A DNA stretch of 9,873 bases, taken from NCBI GenBank assembly GCA_030696465.1, contig JAUYSE010000018.1, positions 1 through 9,873 of the forward strand, read 5' to 3'. The notes below the pieces were generated by a model. That model was not told where the DNA came from. It ran no database searches and saw only the letters and a program-made list of their open reading frames with translations. Shown one piece after another: positions 1-6,462 of the stretch (positions are counted from its first letter, which is position 1; every line of letters begins with the position of its first letter). The translations under genes were made by a program, and so were the position numbers. The DNA is from Legionellaceae bacterium (GTDB lineage Bacteria; Pseudomonadota; Gammaproteobacteria; Legionellales; Legionellaceae).

Positions 1-160
1 GAGGATGGCGTGCTTATATAATATATATTTTACTTGATCATTTATTGCGCGCCAATGACAAAATATGCCCTTATTATTTCCAAAAGATCCATTTTTTTAG
101 TTATACTTTTTATCATTTTTATTTTTAAGGAATTAGTTTCACTCTAGATCGGAGAGTAAT

Positions 161-432
161 TTAAATTTGCGCAGATAAATTCATGGCGATATGCAAATTT
201 GTAATTATGGCAAACTTGCTCAAATAATGAGCGGCAGCTCAATCAATCTTAATCCAATATATCTAACTCTGGGGCCTTTGAGTTTACCAATAGAAGCAAG
301 AGCGTGTTCTACCTTGACACGTTCTCTTGCTTCTTGTCGACCTTCGGGCGATTCAACATAATAGTTCAAAGCTTGCAATATTGCTTCTTCCTCATGTATT
401 TGGATGACTCTTTCGGTTTTTGAGATGAAATG
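161..432 (-). pseudogene. 3' remnant of an IS5/IS1182-type DDE transposase
   Basis: Reading leftward from 432, the translation gives a stretch containing ESPEGRQEARERVKVEHALA followed by GKLKGPRVRYIGLR. This matches the C-terminal pattern of IS5/IS1182-type transposases: an acidic/arginine helix with VEH, then a GPRxRYxGxRK-like segment. The frame then ends in a stop near 229. The expected tail (a hydrophobic segment ending TNLHIAMNLSAQI) continues in another frame and stops at 161-163, so there is a frameshift near 240-250. The left part of the gene is missing: an in-frame TGA lies just before the fragment. The bases upstream on this strand (GGGTCTGTTGAC, 433-444) look like an insertion-sequence end, but I cannot prove that. 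It is a non-functional fragment. Family assignment is from recalled motifs. Confidence 0.65.
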
Positions 433-456
433 TCAACAGACCCTATCCAAAGCTCC

Positions 457-793
457 CTACAAAAATAAACGATAATCAATGTTAAATTGATTCGCTATAC
501 GTTTTGCAAGCGCTTTTCCAATGCTACGTCTACCATTCTCCATGGCCGACAAGTTTGTTTGGGTAATATTTAACGCTTTAGCAAATGCTATTTGACTCAA
601 ACCTTCCCTGTGACGCAATCCCTTCAACAAAAGACCTGGTTCACCATGCGCACTGATAAGTCCTGCAAATACTTCTTCTATAGAGGAACTAGTCTTTGCA
701 TTCTCAGGTACTTTATACTGCTCAATTACTTCAACCGGTAAAGCTAACCATAGCTACTTTTTCAGTATGGGGCTTTTTCATGTGTTCCAACAT
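457..793 (-). pseudogene. XRE-family (HigA-like) antitoxin/regulator, frameshifted near the N-terminus
   Basis: An ATG at 793 has a good ribosome binding site (GAGG seven bases upstream) and starts MLEHMKKPHTEKVAMVSFTG before a stop. The homologous sequence then continues in the next frame as LPVEVIEQYKV and runs to the TAG at 457-459. The C-terminal part is a clear XRE helix-turn-helix: LRHREGLSQIAFAKALNITQ, then TNLSAMENGRRSIG, then AKRIANQF. No ATG, GTG or TTG start exists in the second frame ahead of the HTH, so a single-base insertion or a two-base deletion near 735-750 is the simplest explanation. The layout (short N-terminal part, linker, C-terminal HTH) is that of antitoxins of RelE/HigB-like type II modules. 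No toxin gene is present: the position upstream is occupied by an insertion-sequence fragment. It may be a decayed orphan antitoxin. A sequencing error is the alternative. Confidence 0.7.
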
Positions 794-826
794 AATATAC
801 CTCGACAATTTTTAATTGTTTGTTCA

Positions 827-934
827 CTACTTCCCAGCTGCCCAGAGATTAATATGTTCAAGGTGTTTAGGCACTGGGATTGCTTCGCATTTTTTATTTG
901 ACGAAAGTAACGTATTTGGTGTGTTTTTAGTCAT
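827..934 (-). pseudogene. N-terminal fragment resembling an IS110-family transposase
   Basis: A 35-codon frame starts at ATG 932-934, with AGAGAG a few bases upstream, and ends at the TAG at 827-829. It contains IPVPKHLEHINLWAAGK. IS110-family transposases often begin with a short basic leader, then a segment like this ending in AAGIDIG, where the Asp is the first residue of the DEDD catalytic site. Here the frame stops immediately after AAG, so the catalytic domain is absent. The fragment lies 33 bases upstream of the broken XRE gene on the same strand. The call rests on a short recalled motif and is tentative. The alternative is an unrelated 35-residue peptide. Confidence 0.45.
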
Positions 935-997
935 GTCATTCTCTCTAGTTGATTAGATGAAAATGATAGGTCCTTAAAACAGAGGATTATTACAGAT

Positions 998-1020
998 TTA
1001 TCCACGGGATTTGTGGATAA
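998..1020. repeat. Perfect palindrome made of two facing DnaA-box-like sites
   Basis: TTATCCAC (998-1005) and GTGGATAA (1013-1020) are perfect 8-bp inverted arms around a 7-base spacer. On the minus strand, 1020 to 1012 reads TTATCCACA, the consensus DnaA box. The plus-strand copy reads TTATCCACG, one base off. The palindrome lies about 155 bases upstream of the RhuM-Fic start. It could be an operator for that gene, a DnaA-binding pair, or a relic of a mobile element end. There is no AT-rich unwinding element or box cluster to suggest an origin. The rest of 935-1174 shows no convincing gene. Confidence 0.5.
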
Positions 1021-1174
1021 AATTACCTTTCATCTCTCTACTCCACACAATCGGAAAAAGAGCGATGATGAGAGAAAGAAGTAGTTGCAACGTATCATAA
1101 AGCATGCCATTCTGCTGCCCTCTGTGAGGCATTGTATTAGTAACTTTGCAAGTAAAAAATGTGGAGATATTTTT

Positions 1175-2173
1175 ATGAGTAGTCAAGTTTTACTCTACCA
1201 AGCTGAAGATGGTAGCTTAAAAACCGAGGTTCCTATACATGACGATTCAGTATGGCTAACTCAAAAGCAGATGGCGGAACTTTTTAATAAAAATGTGCGA
1301 ACTATAAATGAGCACATACAAAACATCTATATAGAAAAAGAACTCATGATCAATCCAACTGTCCGGAATTTCCGGATAGTTCGTCAGGAGGGAAAAAGAA
1401 AGATTTCTCGCGAACTAGAACATTACAATCTGGATGTGATTATTTCTGTTGGCTACCGCGTCAAATCTATTCAAGGAACACAATTTAGGATCTGGGCGAA
1501 TACCGTACTTAAAGAATATTTAGTTCAAGGCTATGCGCTCGATCAAGCCCGCCTCCAAAAACAACAGAAACAAATTAAAGAACTTGAAAAAACATTAACT
1601 TTATTCCAACAAGCCCAGTCTGATACTTTAAGTTCATCAGAGGCCAGTGGTTTATTATCCGTATTAACTAACTATACGAATGCCTTTATTTTGCTCAATC
1701 AATATGATACTGGTAATTTTCCCGACGGTGGCTTAAACACCCGTATTACCTGCGAAATTGATTATGAAACCGCAACTGCGGCAATAGAGAACCTAAAACA
1801 ACGCTTAATAAATCAACATGAAGCAACGGCATTATTTGGACATCCAAAAGATAACGGATTACAAAGTATTTTAGGCGCCATTATACAAAGTTTTGGCGGA
1901 GAATACTTGTATCCCAGTATTGAAGAACAGGCCGCGCACCTGCTGTATTTTATTATTAAAAATCATCCCTTTTCTGATGGTAATAAACGTATTGGTGCCT
2001 TCATATTTATCTGGTTTTTGGAACGAAATAAGCACCACTTAAAAGATAATGGGGAAGCAAAAATTAATGACAATGCTTTAGTTGCCATCGCCCTACTCGT
2101 TGCTCAAAGTGATCCTGGACAAAAAGATATTATGGTTAAGTTAATTATTAATTTGATAAAGGATTCTCGTTAA
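1175..2173 (+). CDS. rhuM: RhuM-family protein with C-terminal Fic/DOC domain
   Basis: This gene encodes a 332-residue protein. The start at 1175 is chosen because GGAG lies nine bases upstream and the RhuM-type N-terminus begins here; the frame is open further upstream, but only with a weak TTG start. Residues 1-127 form the RhuM part, with a winged-helix-like segment (about 27-52, WLTQKQMAELFNKNVRTINE). Residues about 127-153 are Gln/Lys-rich and probably a coiled coil. The C-terminal part (about 215-332) is a Fic/DOC fold with a complete active-site motif, HPFSDGNKR (264-272), including the catalytic His264. Fic enzymes transfer AMP or another phosphate-containing group to target proteins; the target here is unknown. 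RhuM was first named as a Salmonella pathogenicity-island protein, and its role is unclear. The location beside broken insertion sequences and an orphan antitoxin suggests horizontal acquisition. No cognate inhibitor gene is visible next to it. Confidence 0.9.
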   Translation: MSSQVLLYQAEDGSLKTEVPIHDDSVWLTQKQMAELFNKNVRTINEHIQNIYIEKELMINPTVRNFRIVRQEGKRKISRELEHYNLDVIISVGYRVKSIQGTQFRIWANTVLKEYLVQGYALDQARLQKQQKQIKELEKTLTLFQQAQSDTLSSSEASGLLSVLTNYTNAFILLNQYDTGNFPDGGLNTRITCEIDYETATAAIENLKQRLINQHEATALFGHPKDNGLQSILGAIIQSFGGEYLYPSIEEQAAHLLYFIIKNHPFSDGNKRIGAFIFIWFLERNKHHLKDNGEAKINDNALVAIALLVAQSDPGQKDIMVKLIINLIKDSR

Positions 2174-2183
2174 TCGATTTAAA

Positions 2184-2221
2184 TTATGGTGTAGCAAATT
2201 TGTAACAAACTCACACCGTAA
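2184..2221 (+). repeat. Hairpin just downstream of the RhuM-Fic gene
   Basis: TTATGGTGT (2184-2192) pairs with ACACCGTAA (2213-2221) through nine positions, one of them a G·U wobble, with a 20-base loop. It begins 11 bases after the stop codon, where a terminator would be expected. No T-run follows, so it is at best a weak or processing-type terminator. Confidence 0.35.
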
Positions 2222-2244
2222 GTAATCTAATGGGTGACCCCTGC

Positions 2245-2277
2245 CTTTTAATTCGCCCACAACGTCGGCGTTAAAAG
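2245..2277. repeat. Inverted repeat with CGCC/GGCG core
   Basis: CTTTTAA (2245-2251) and CGCC (2254-2257) pair with GGCG (2267-2270) and TTAAAAG (2271-2277), giving 11 base pairs with a two-base bulge and a 9-base loop. It lies in the 262-base gap between the RhuM-Fic gene and the VF530 gene. No tRNA, stable RNA or convincing reading frame was seen in the rest of that gap. Confidence 0.4.
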
Positions 2278-2435
2278 ACTTGATTAAGCAACTGATGAAG
2301 TAGTATTATTGCTCTGCATGACTACGCTAAGAACAGTTTTTGTATATTAATGTAACCACGGATAAATAGCATTTGAAGTAGTATAGGTGAGCGGGGCTAA
2401 ACTAAAATCTCAATGTACAAAAAAAGGTATAGTTA

Positions 2436-2684
2436 ATGGACAGAACTTCTAATGATCCACTGCACGGCATTACCCTAAAGACTATCTTAAATAGTTTATT
2501 GATTTGTTATGGCTGGGAAGGCTTAGCGGAGAGAATCAAGATTAACTGTTTTTCTTCCAACCCCAGCATCAATTCAAGCCTTAAATTCTTACGCAAAACA
2601 CCATGGGCAAGAACTAAAGTTGAAACCCTTTATCGTGATTCCTTAAAAAGTAAAGATTGCGACAACTCATCATTACTGGAGTAA
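2436..2684 (+). CDS. VF530 family protein (DUF2132), putative nucleic-acid-binding
   Basis: This 82-residue protein carries the family signature along its whole length: DPLHGITLKTILNSLL near the N-terminus, YGWEGLAERIKINCF in the middle, and SSLKFLRKTPWARTKVETLY towards the C-terminus. That is the typical length and order of VF530/DUF2132 proteins, small helical bacterial proteins. A member from Vibrio fischeri was proposed from its structure to resemble DNA-binding helical domains. No enzymatic role is known. The ATG is preceded by AAAGG at 2423-2427, eight bases upstream. The stop is only eight bases before the next gene, whose ribosome binding site overlaps this gene's end, so the two are probably cotranscribed and translationally linked. 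The last 12 residues are beyond the conserved part. Confidence 0.9.
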   Translation: MDRTSNDPLHGITLKTILNSLLICYGWEGLAERIKINCFSSNPSINSSLKFLRKTPWARTKVETLYRDSLKSKDCDNSSLLE

Positions 2685-2692
2685 TAAATAAT

Positions 2693-2923
2693 ATGAAGGA
2701 TGTTTTCATTAATAAAGAACCTGTTGAGCTCTTTAAAATTCTTAAGTTTGAAGGTATCGCCTCGAGTGGAGCAGAAGCTAAGAATATGATAGCTGCGGGC
2801 ACTGTATTGGTAAACGGCATAATAGAAAAACAGAAAAGAAAAAAGATGGTTGCAGGAAATACGATTGAATTGAATGGTGAGATCTTTCAGCTAAAGTTAG
2901 GTGCTAATTTGTGCAAGACCTGA
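2693..2923 (+). CDS. ybcJ: YbcJ-like S4-domain RNA-binding protein
   Basis: This gene encodes a 76-residue protein that is essentially a single S4 RNA-binding domain. It shows the pattern of E. coli YbcJ: ELFKILKFEGIASSGAEAKN, then a Gly/Val turn (GTVLVNG), then KRKKMVAGNTIELNG. Basic residues in the EKQKRKKM segment probably face RNA. The start at 2693 is preferred because of GGAG at 2678-2681, although the spacing (11 bases) is long. An in-frame TTG at 2657 would add 12 residues that overlap the upstream gene and do not look like the family. In the cell such proteins are thought to bind structured RNA, possibly ribosomal RNA; the exact partner is unknown. It follows the VF530 gene by eight bases, so the two form a small operon. 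Confidence 0.85.
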   Translation: MKDVFINKEPVELFKILKFEGIASSGAEAKNMIAAGTVLVNGIIEKQKRKKMVAGNTIELNGEIFQLKLGANLCKT

Positions 2924-2999
2924 CCTCATATTACACATACGCATTTGTCACGGTTATACTTAAGAGAGCGCATGATGAACTATACTCACAGCAATTGAA

Positions 3000-3086
3000 T
3001 TTTCGGCTAGGCGCAAGCGAGAGAGCCGAGGAGGTGTACATGCAGTACATGATAAATGGCGAGCGAGGTTCCAACAACGCCGAAAA
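3000..3086. repeat. Structured intergenic repeat (nested stems, about 87 bp)
   Basis: Outer arms TTTTCGGC (3000-3007) and GCCGAAAA (3079-3086) are perfect 8-bp inverted repeats. Inside are the palindrome TGTAC-ATGCA-GTACA (3035-3049) and the short pair GGCG (3058-3061)/CGCC (3078-3081). CGGCT (3004-3008) can alternatively pair with AGCCG (3024-3028). The run of GC-rich, GAGCGA-like segments continues to about 3116 (GTGTATATCATTTCGCCC). Its composition differs from the neighbouring coding sequence, and it resembles a dispersed palindromic element rather than a gene. The 336-base stretch from 2924 to 3259 holds this element and the palindrome at 3199-3225, and no convincing gene. Confidence 0.5.
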
Positions 3087-3198
3087 CTCAAGAGCGAAGA
3101 GTGTATATCATTTCGCCCAAATTTATCGCTTCCTCTCAACGGTTAATTCATAATATACTGATCATCAGACGTCATAGCTCATCCAAAGTATGGCCCCC

Positions 3199-3225
3199 CC
3201 ACCTAAATTCTGATAACTTAGGTGG
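3199..3225. repeat. 8-bp perfect inverted repeat upstream of the Ntn hydrolase gene
   Basis: CCACCTAA (3199-3206) and TTAGGTGG (3218-3225) are perfect arms around an 11-base loop, directly after a run of seven C residues. No T-run follows, so it is not a standard terminator. It could be an operator for the gene at 3260 or a scar left by the two ends of an excised insertion sequence. Confidence 0.45.
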
Positions 3226-3259
3226 CACAGAAAATTCATGGAAAGAGGATTTAAATATT

Positions 3260-4276
3260 ATGGATAAACGCTTCTATAGATGGTCGACTACTTTACTTAT
3301 TCTACTCACTTCTCCTCATGTTATGAGTTGCACAAATGTTTTTGCAAATGATAAAGGCGATGCAAAAGTGGTCGCCCGCTCTATGGATTTATATGTCTCT
3401 GATATGCCTATGATATTAACGCAACCTCAAGGACAAACTCGTTCCGGGGAAGCAGGTGAGCACTCCCTAACTTGGACATCAAAATATGGCAGTCTTGTCG
3501 TTACCGCATTCCATACCTCCACTGTTTCTGATGGTATAAATGAAAAAAGATTATCCGCTCATATGCTCTATTTAACCGGTAGTGAATATCCCAAATCCGA
3601 ACCCAATACTCCTCAAATTTCTAACGCTTTATGGGCTCAATATGTGCTTGATAACTTTGCAAGTGTGGATGAAGTAATAAAAGGGATGAAAACATTGCAT
3701 CTCGTTGCCACAAAAGTACATGGTCGAACATGGCCGATCCATTTAGCCGTAGAAGATGCCTCTGGCGATTCAGCTATTATCGAATTTATTAAAGGTGAAG
3801 CAAAAATTTATCATGGAAAACAATATCGTGTCATGACGAATGAGCCCGCCTATAGTATACAATTAGCGAACCTTAAGAATTATAAAAGCTTCGGTGGTTC
3901 ACGGTCACTCCCCGGAGATACAGACCCTCTGAGTCGTTTTGTAAGAGTTGCCACTTATCTCAAAACATTACCTCCGGCAAAAACAGAGGTTGATTCTATT
4001 GCAGGAATATTATCCGTCATCAGATCGGCGATGGTGCCTTTCGGTGCAGAGGATACCTCTGACAGTAAGACTGAAGATGCTTGGCCAACCCGTTGGATTA
4101 CTGTAGCAGATGTTACACATGGTTTTTATTTTTTTAATTCAACATCGGCGCCCAATATTGTCTGGTTTGATCTTAGTAAAATCAATTTCTCTAAAAATGC
4201 TCCTGCTTTATCAATTGATCCTACCAATATTCACTTAGAAGGTGATATTACCAATAAACTAAGCACACACTCTTAA
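3260..4276 (+). CDS. Secreted linear-amide C-N hydrolase (choloylglycine hydrolase / penicillin V acylase family)
   Basis: This gene encodes a 338-residue Ntn hydrolase that cleaves linear amide bonds; relatives act on conjugated bile salts, penicillin V or acyl-homoserine lactones. Residues 1-23 are a signal peptide (basic start, then STTLLILLTSPHVMS). Cleavage before Cys24 would expose the nucleophile. Counting Cys24 as residue 1 of the mature enzyme, Arg40 (R17) and Asp43 (D20) fall in the ARSMD motif, as in the family. Other family marks are GINEKRLSAHMLYL (92-105), Asn194 in MTNEP and Arg226 in DPLSRFVR. All expected catalytic residues are therefore present. The start at 3260 has AGAGGA upstream; the frame is open further upstream through repeat DNA that is not coding. 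Location is periplasm or secreted. Substrate cannot be told from sequence. The gene stands alone and ends just before a large palindrome. Confidence 0.9.
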   Translation: MDKRFYRWSTTLLILLTSPHVMSCTNVFANDKGDAKVVARSMDLYVSDMPMILTQPQGQTRSGEAGEHSLTWTSKYGSLVVTAFHTSTVSDGINEKRLSAHMLYLTGSEYPKSEPNTPQISNALWAQYVLDNFASVDEVIKGMKTLHLVATKVHGRTWPIHLAVEDASGDSAIIEFIKGEAKIYHGKQYRVMTNEPAYSIQLANLKNYKSFGGSRSLPGDTDPLSRFVRVATYLKTLPPAKTEVDSIAGILSVIRSAMVPFGAEDTSDSKTEDAWPTRWITVADVTHGFYFFNSTSAPNIVWFDLSKINFSKNAPALSIDPTNIHLEGDITNKLSTHS

Positions 4277-4295
4277 GATTGTAAGCTTGGACTCA

Positions 4296-4362
4296 AACCC
4301 ACTGTCATTAAGTCATACCGCACCCGCGAAGCGGGTGCGGTATGACTTAATGACAGTGGGTT
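4296..4362. repeat. Perfect 32-bp-arm palindrome between convergent genes
   Basis: The left arm (4296-4327) and right arm (4331-4362) are exact reverse complements over 32 bases, separated by the three bases GAA. The tip, GCGAAGC, is a known exceptionally stable DNA mini-hairpin. The arms include GTCATACCGCACCCGC and its complement. The element lies 19 bases after the hydrolase stop and 20 bases before the yfcH-like stop, so it can form a hairpin in both transcripts. It lacks T-runs on either side, so Rho-independent termination would be atypical. The length and exactness suggest a mobile palindromic repeat that may also block transcription or exonucleases. Confidence 0.85.
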
Positions 4363-4382
4363 AGGCCCTGAGGGATCGCATT

Positions 4383-5300
4383 TTATGTACACTCCTGGTG
4401 CAATGCATCGATCAACTCAGGATAACAAAATTTATAACCTGAATTTATCAAACGCGAAGGGAGTACGCGTTGCCCTTTAAGTAACAAACATTCACCCATT
4501 TCACCAAACAGTATTCGAATGACTAAAGCAGGCATATTCAAAAATAATGGACGATGCATAGTAGTTGCCAGCGCGCGTGCAAACTCCGCTTGGCTGATAG
4601 GATGAGGCGATGTCACATTAAAGGCACCCGTTAACTCTGGTTTATTCAGTAAAAATAAAATAGCTCCAATGACATCATCAATGTGTACCCAAGACATTAT
4701 TTGTTTCCCATCACCAAGGGTACTTCCAAGACCCATATAAAAACTAGGGATCAGCTTCTTAAGAACGCCCTCGCCTTTTCCAAGCACCACCCCAAAACGC
4801 GTGATGGTAACGTTCATGCCATAGTCAATCGCAGGTTGCAGTGCTTGCTGCCAACGGACTCCAATTTCACTTAAAAAATCACAGGGGTTTTCAAAATCAA
4901 TCGGACTGCCCTCATCCAGTGCTTCTTTATCTGTATTATCCTGCATCCCATAAATACCGACGGCATTCGCACAAATAAAATGAGGTTTCACCTGACTCTT
5001 GATTGCCCAGTCAACCAGCATAGCGGTTGTTCTAACACGAGAATCTATCAGCCGTTTCTTTACATCGCTATTCCAACGAGAGGCCGCAATATTATAGCCA
5101 CAAAGATTAATTATGACGTCAAATGCATTGGCCCTCAAATCAGGCAGCATCTCCCATGTGCAGATAGTGATTGGATTTGAAAAATAGCGCTGAAGATTTT
5201 CTATGTCACGCCCCAATACAGTGATAGCATGGTTCGGCAGCAACGCCGACACAAGTTTTCGTCCAATGAATCCTGAGGCTCCGGCGATTAATACATTCAT
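4383..5300 (-). CDS. yfcH: TIGR01777 family NAD(P)-binding epimerase-like protein (YfcH)
   Basis: This gene encodes a 305-residue protein of the extended short-chain dehydrogenase superfamily. The N-terminus has the nucleotide-binding glycine motif GASGFIG (7-13). Family marks follow: INLCGYNIAASRW, then KKRLIDSRV, then NAVGIYG, then DFLSEIGVRWQQA, then WVHIDDVIGAILFLL. The C-terminal part, ending GQRVLPSRLINSGYKF and a PELIDALHQ-like tail, is the DUF1731 segment found in YfcH-type proteins. The start at 5300 is chosen because AAGGA lies six bases upstream; a longer version from 5327 adds nine residues without a better site. The reaction is unknown; these proteins are cytoplasmic nucleotide-sugar-epimerase relatives. 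It converges with the hydrolase gene and shares the palindrome at 4296-4362 as a barrier. It follows the msrBA gene on the same strand, separated by a weak terminator. Confidence 0.9.
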   Translation of the reverse strand: MNVLIAGASGFIGRKLVSALLPNHAITVLGRDIENLQRYFSNPITICTWEMLPDLRANAFDVIINLCGYNIAASRWNSDVKKRLIDSRVRTTAMLVDWAIKSQVKPHFICANAVGIYGMQDNTDKEALDEGSPIDFENPCDFLSEIGVRWQQALQPAIDYGMNVTITRFGVVLGKGEGVLKKLIPSFYMGLGSTLGDGKQIMSWVHIDDVIGAILFLLNKPELTGAFNVTSPHPISQAEFARALATTMHRPLFLNMPALVIRILFGEMGECLLLKGQRVLPSRLINSGYKFCYPELIDALHQECT

Positions 5301-5356
5301 ATTTTTTCCTTCATCACACATTGTCAATTATAATAGTTAATACTCCGTCATTCCCG

Positions 5357-5398
5357 CCCAACTCTAAAACTTTGCCAACACATATTTTTGAAGTTGGG
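5357..5398. repeat. Imperfect hairpin containing a CCCGCCCAACT half-repeat
   Basis: CCCAACT (5357-5363) pairs with AGTTGGG (5392-5398), with additional A/T pairing inside. The left arm overlaps CCGTCATTCCCGCCC (5345-5359), which resembles half of a common proteobacterial palindromic repeat. It lies between yfcH and msrBA. Confidence 0.3.
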
Positions 5399-5428
5399 GT
5401 TATCAGAAAAGCGAGGACACTTGGGTAA

Positions 5429-5444
5429 AAAAGGTGGTCCTTTT
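5429..5444 (-). terminator. Weak intrinsic terminator after msrBA
   Basis: On the minus strand AAAAGG, a four-base loop ACCA and CCTTTT form a short perfect stem, and the T-run extends to six. The hairpin overlaps the msrBA stop codon. The stem is short and AT-rich, so termination is likely partial. Confidence 0.4.
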
Positions 5445-6336
5445 ATTCTTTAAATCGCTTGGTGTAGACATGACAATAAGGCTGGTGTTGCGTTTTATCA
5501 TAATAGTGCTGATGATCCATCTCCGCCGACCAAAACGGAGTCACAGGTAATAATTTTGTTGCGATAGACATATTTTGTTGTAATGTATTAATTAATTCTT
5601 CAGCTATTTTCTTCTGGGTATGGTTATAATAAAAAACAGCGCTTTGATATTGACTGCCTCGATCGGGGCCTTGGCCATCCACTTGTGAGGGGTCATGAAT
5701 TTCAAAAAAATATTTTAGTAAGGCTTTATAATCCAGTTGTGATGGCGCGTAAATAATGCGTACTGCTTCAAAATGGCCAGTGTTGCCAGCACACACCTCA
5801 TAGTAAGAGGGAAATAGTTTTTCTCCGCCGGTGTAACCCACTTCGGTGCGTAGTACCCCGGATAATTTTCCTAGATAGTATTCAACTCCCCAAAAGCAGC
5901 CCCCGGCAATAATAGCTTCCTCTGTATCAAGGATGTCCGTATTTTCGATGAAATCTAAGCTCTTTGAATTGACACAATACCGTTTGTTTTTAGCCGTCAA
6001 TCTCTCACCCATAAATACGTGCCCCAAATGAGCGGCACATCGTGCACAGACGATTTCAGTTCTGATAAGATCTCTATCGGCTTTTTCTGTAACCGCATGT
6101 GTCAGTGCTTCGTCAAAACTAGGCCATCCACAACTGGCATTAAATTTGGAATGCGCACGAAAAAGTGCTGCGCCACAGCCGCGACATAAATAGGTTCCGA
6201 GTTGAAACAACTCATTATCTGTTGCGGTATGCGGTCTTTCTGTTGCGCCTCGTCGAATAATTTCCAATACATCCTGTGGTAAACTATTATCTTTAATTAT
6301 CATTTTATAATGTTCATCTTTTTTGAAGGGCTCCAT
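5443..6336 (-). CDS. msrBA: Bifunctional peptide-methionine sulfoxide reductase MsrB-MsrA
   Basis: This 297-residue fusion repairs oxidised methionine in both stereo-forms: MsrB reduces the R form and MsrA the S form. The MsrB domain (about 18-134) has the zinc cysteines C51/C54 (CRGC) and C97/C100 (CARC), the GWPSF motif with probable resolving C69 (SCGWPSF), the HLGHVF motif and catalytic C121 (RYCVNS). The MsrA domain (about 139-295) has catalytic C147 in GGCFWG, VGYTGG (166-171), GHFEAV, and DPSQVDGQGPDRGSQYQSA (215-233). C288 near the end may serve as the recycling cysteine. No signal peptide is present, so it should be cytoplasmic. The domain order B-A is the reverse of the A-B order in Neisseria PilB. 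The start at 6336 has no strong ribosome binding site; a second ATG at 6303 would remove 11 residues and keep both domains. It runs divergently from the gene at 6463. Confidence 0.92.
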   Translation of the reverse strand: MEPFKKDEHYKMIIKDNSLPQDVLEIIRRGATERPHTATDNELFQLGTYLCRGCGAALFRAHSKFNASCGWPSFDEALTHAVTEKADRDLIRTEIVCARCAAHLGHVFMGERLTAKNKRYCVNSKSLDFIENTDILDTEEAIIAGGCFWGVEYYLGKLSGVLRTEVGYTGGEKLFPSYYEVCAGNTGHFEAVRIIYAPSQLDYKALLKYFFEIHDPSQVDGQGPDRGSQYQSAVFYYNHTQKKIAEELINTLQQNMSIATKLLPVTPFWSAEMDHQHYYDKTQHQPYCHVYTKRFKE

Positions 6337-6462
6337 GAGTATTTCTATTCTTGTCGGGCAATGACGGAACCATGAAAAAATTACTGGGGGTATACGTTAA
6401 ATTCATACATTTTTCTCGGTGATTTTTTTATTATCTTACTATAACATGGTTGCCTTTCTTTG

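Noticed and set aside
55..147. 30-codon frame with a hydrophobic stretch (small membrane peptide candidate)
   Set aside because: It has no ribosome binding site, lies in very AT-rich DNA where hydrophobic short frames arise by chance, and has no recognisable relatives.
998..1186. Minus-strand 62-codon frame opposite the RhuM leader
   Set aside because: It overlaps the start of the RhuM-Fic gene and the palindrome, has no ribosome binding site and resembles no known protein.
1775..1792. TAAIEN (residues 201-206 of the RhuM-Fic protein) fits the Fic inhibitory motif (S/T)xxxE(G/N)
   Set aside because: It lies only about 60 residues before the catalytic His264, whereas in Fic proteins with an N-terminal inhibitory helix the gap is roughly 120-130 residues, so it is probably a chance match.
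2231..2296. Short frame containing NSPTTSALKDLIKQLMK
   Set aside because: It has no start codon with a ribosome binding site, overlaps the hairpin at 2245-2277, and matches no family I recognise.
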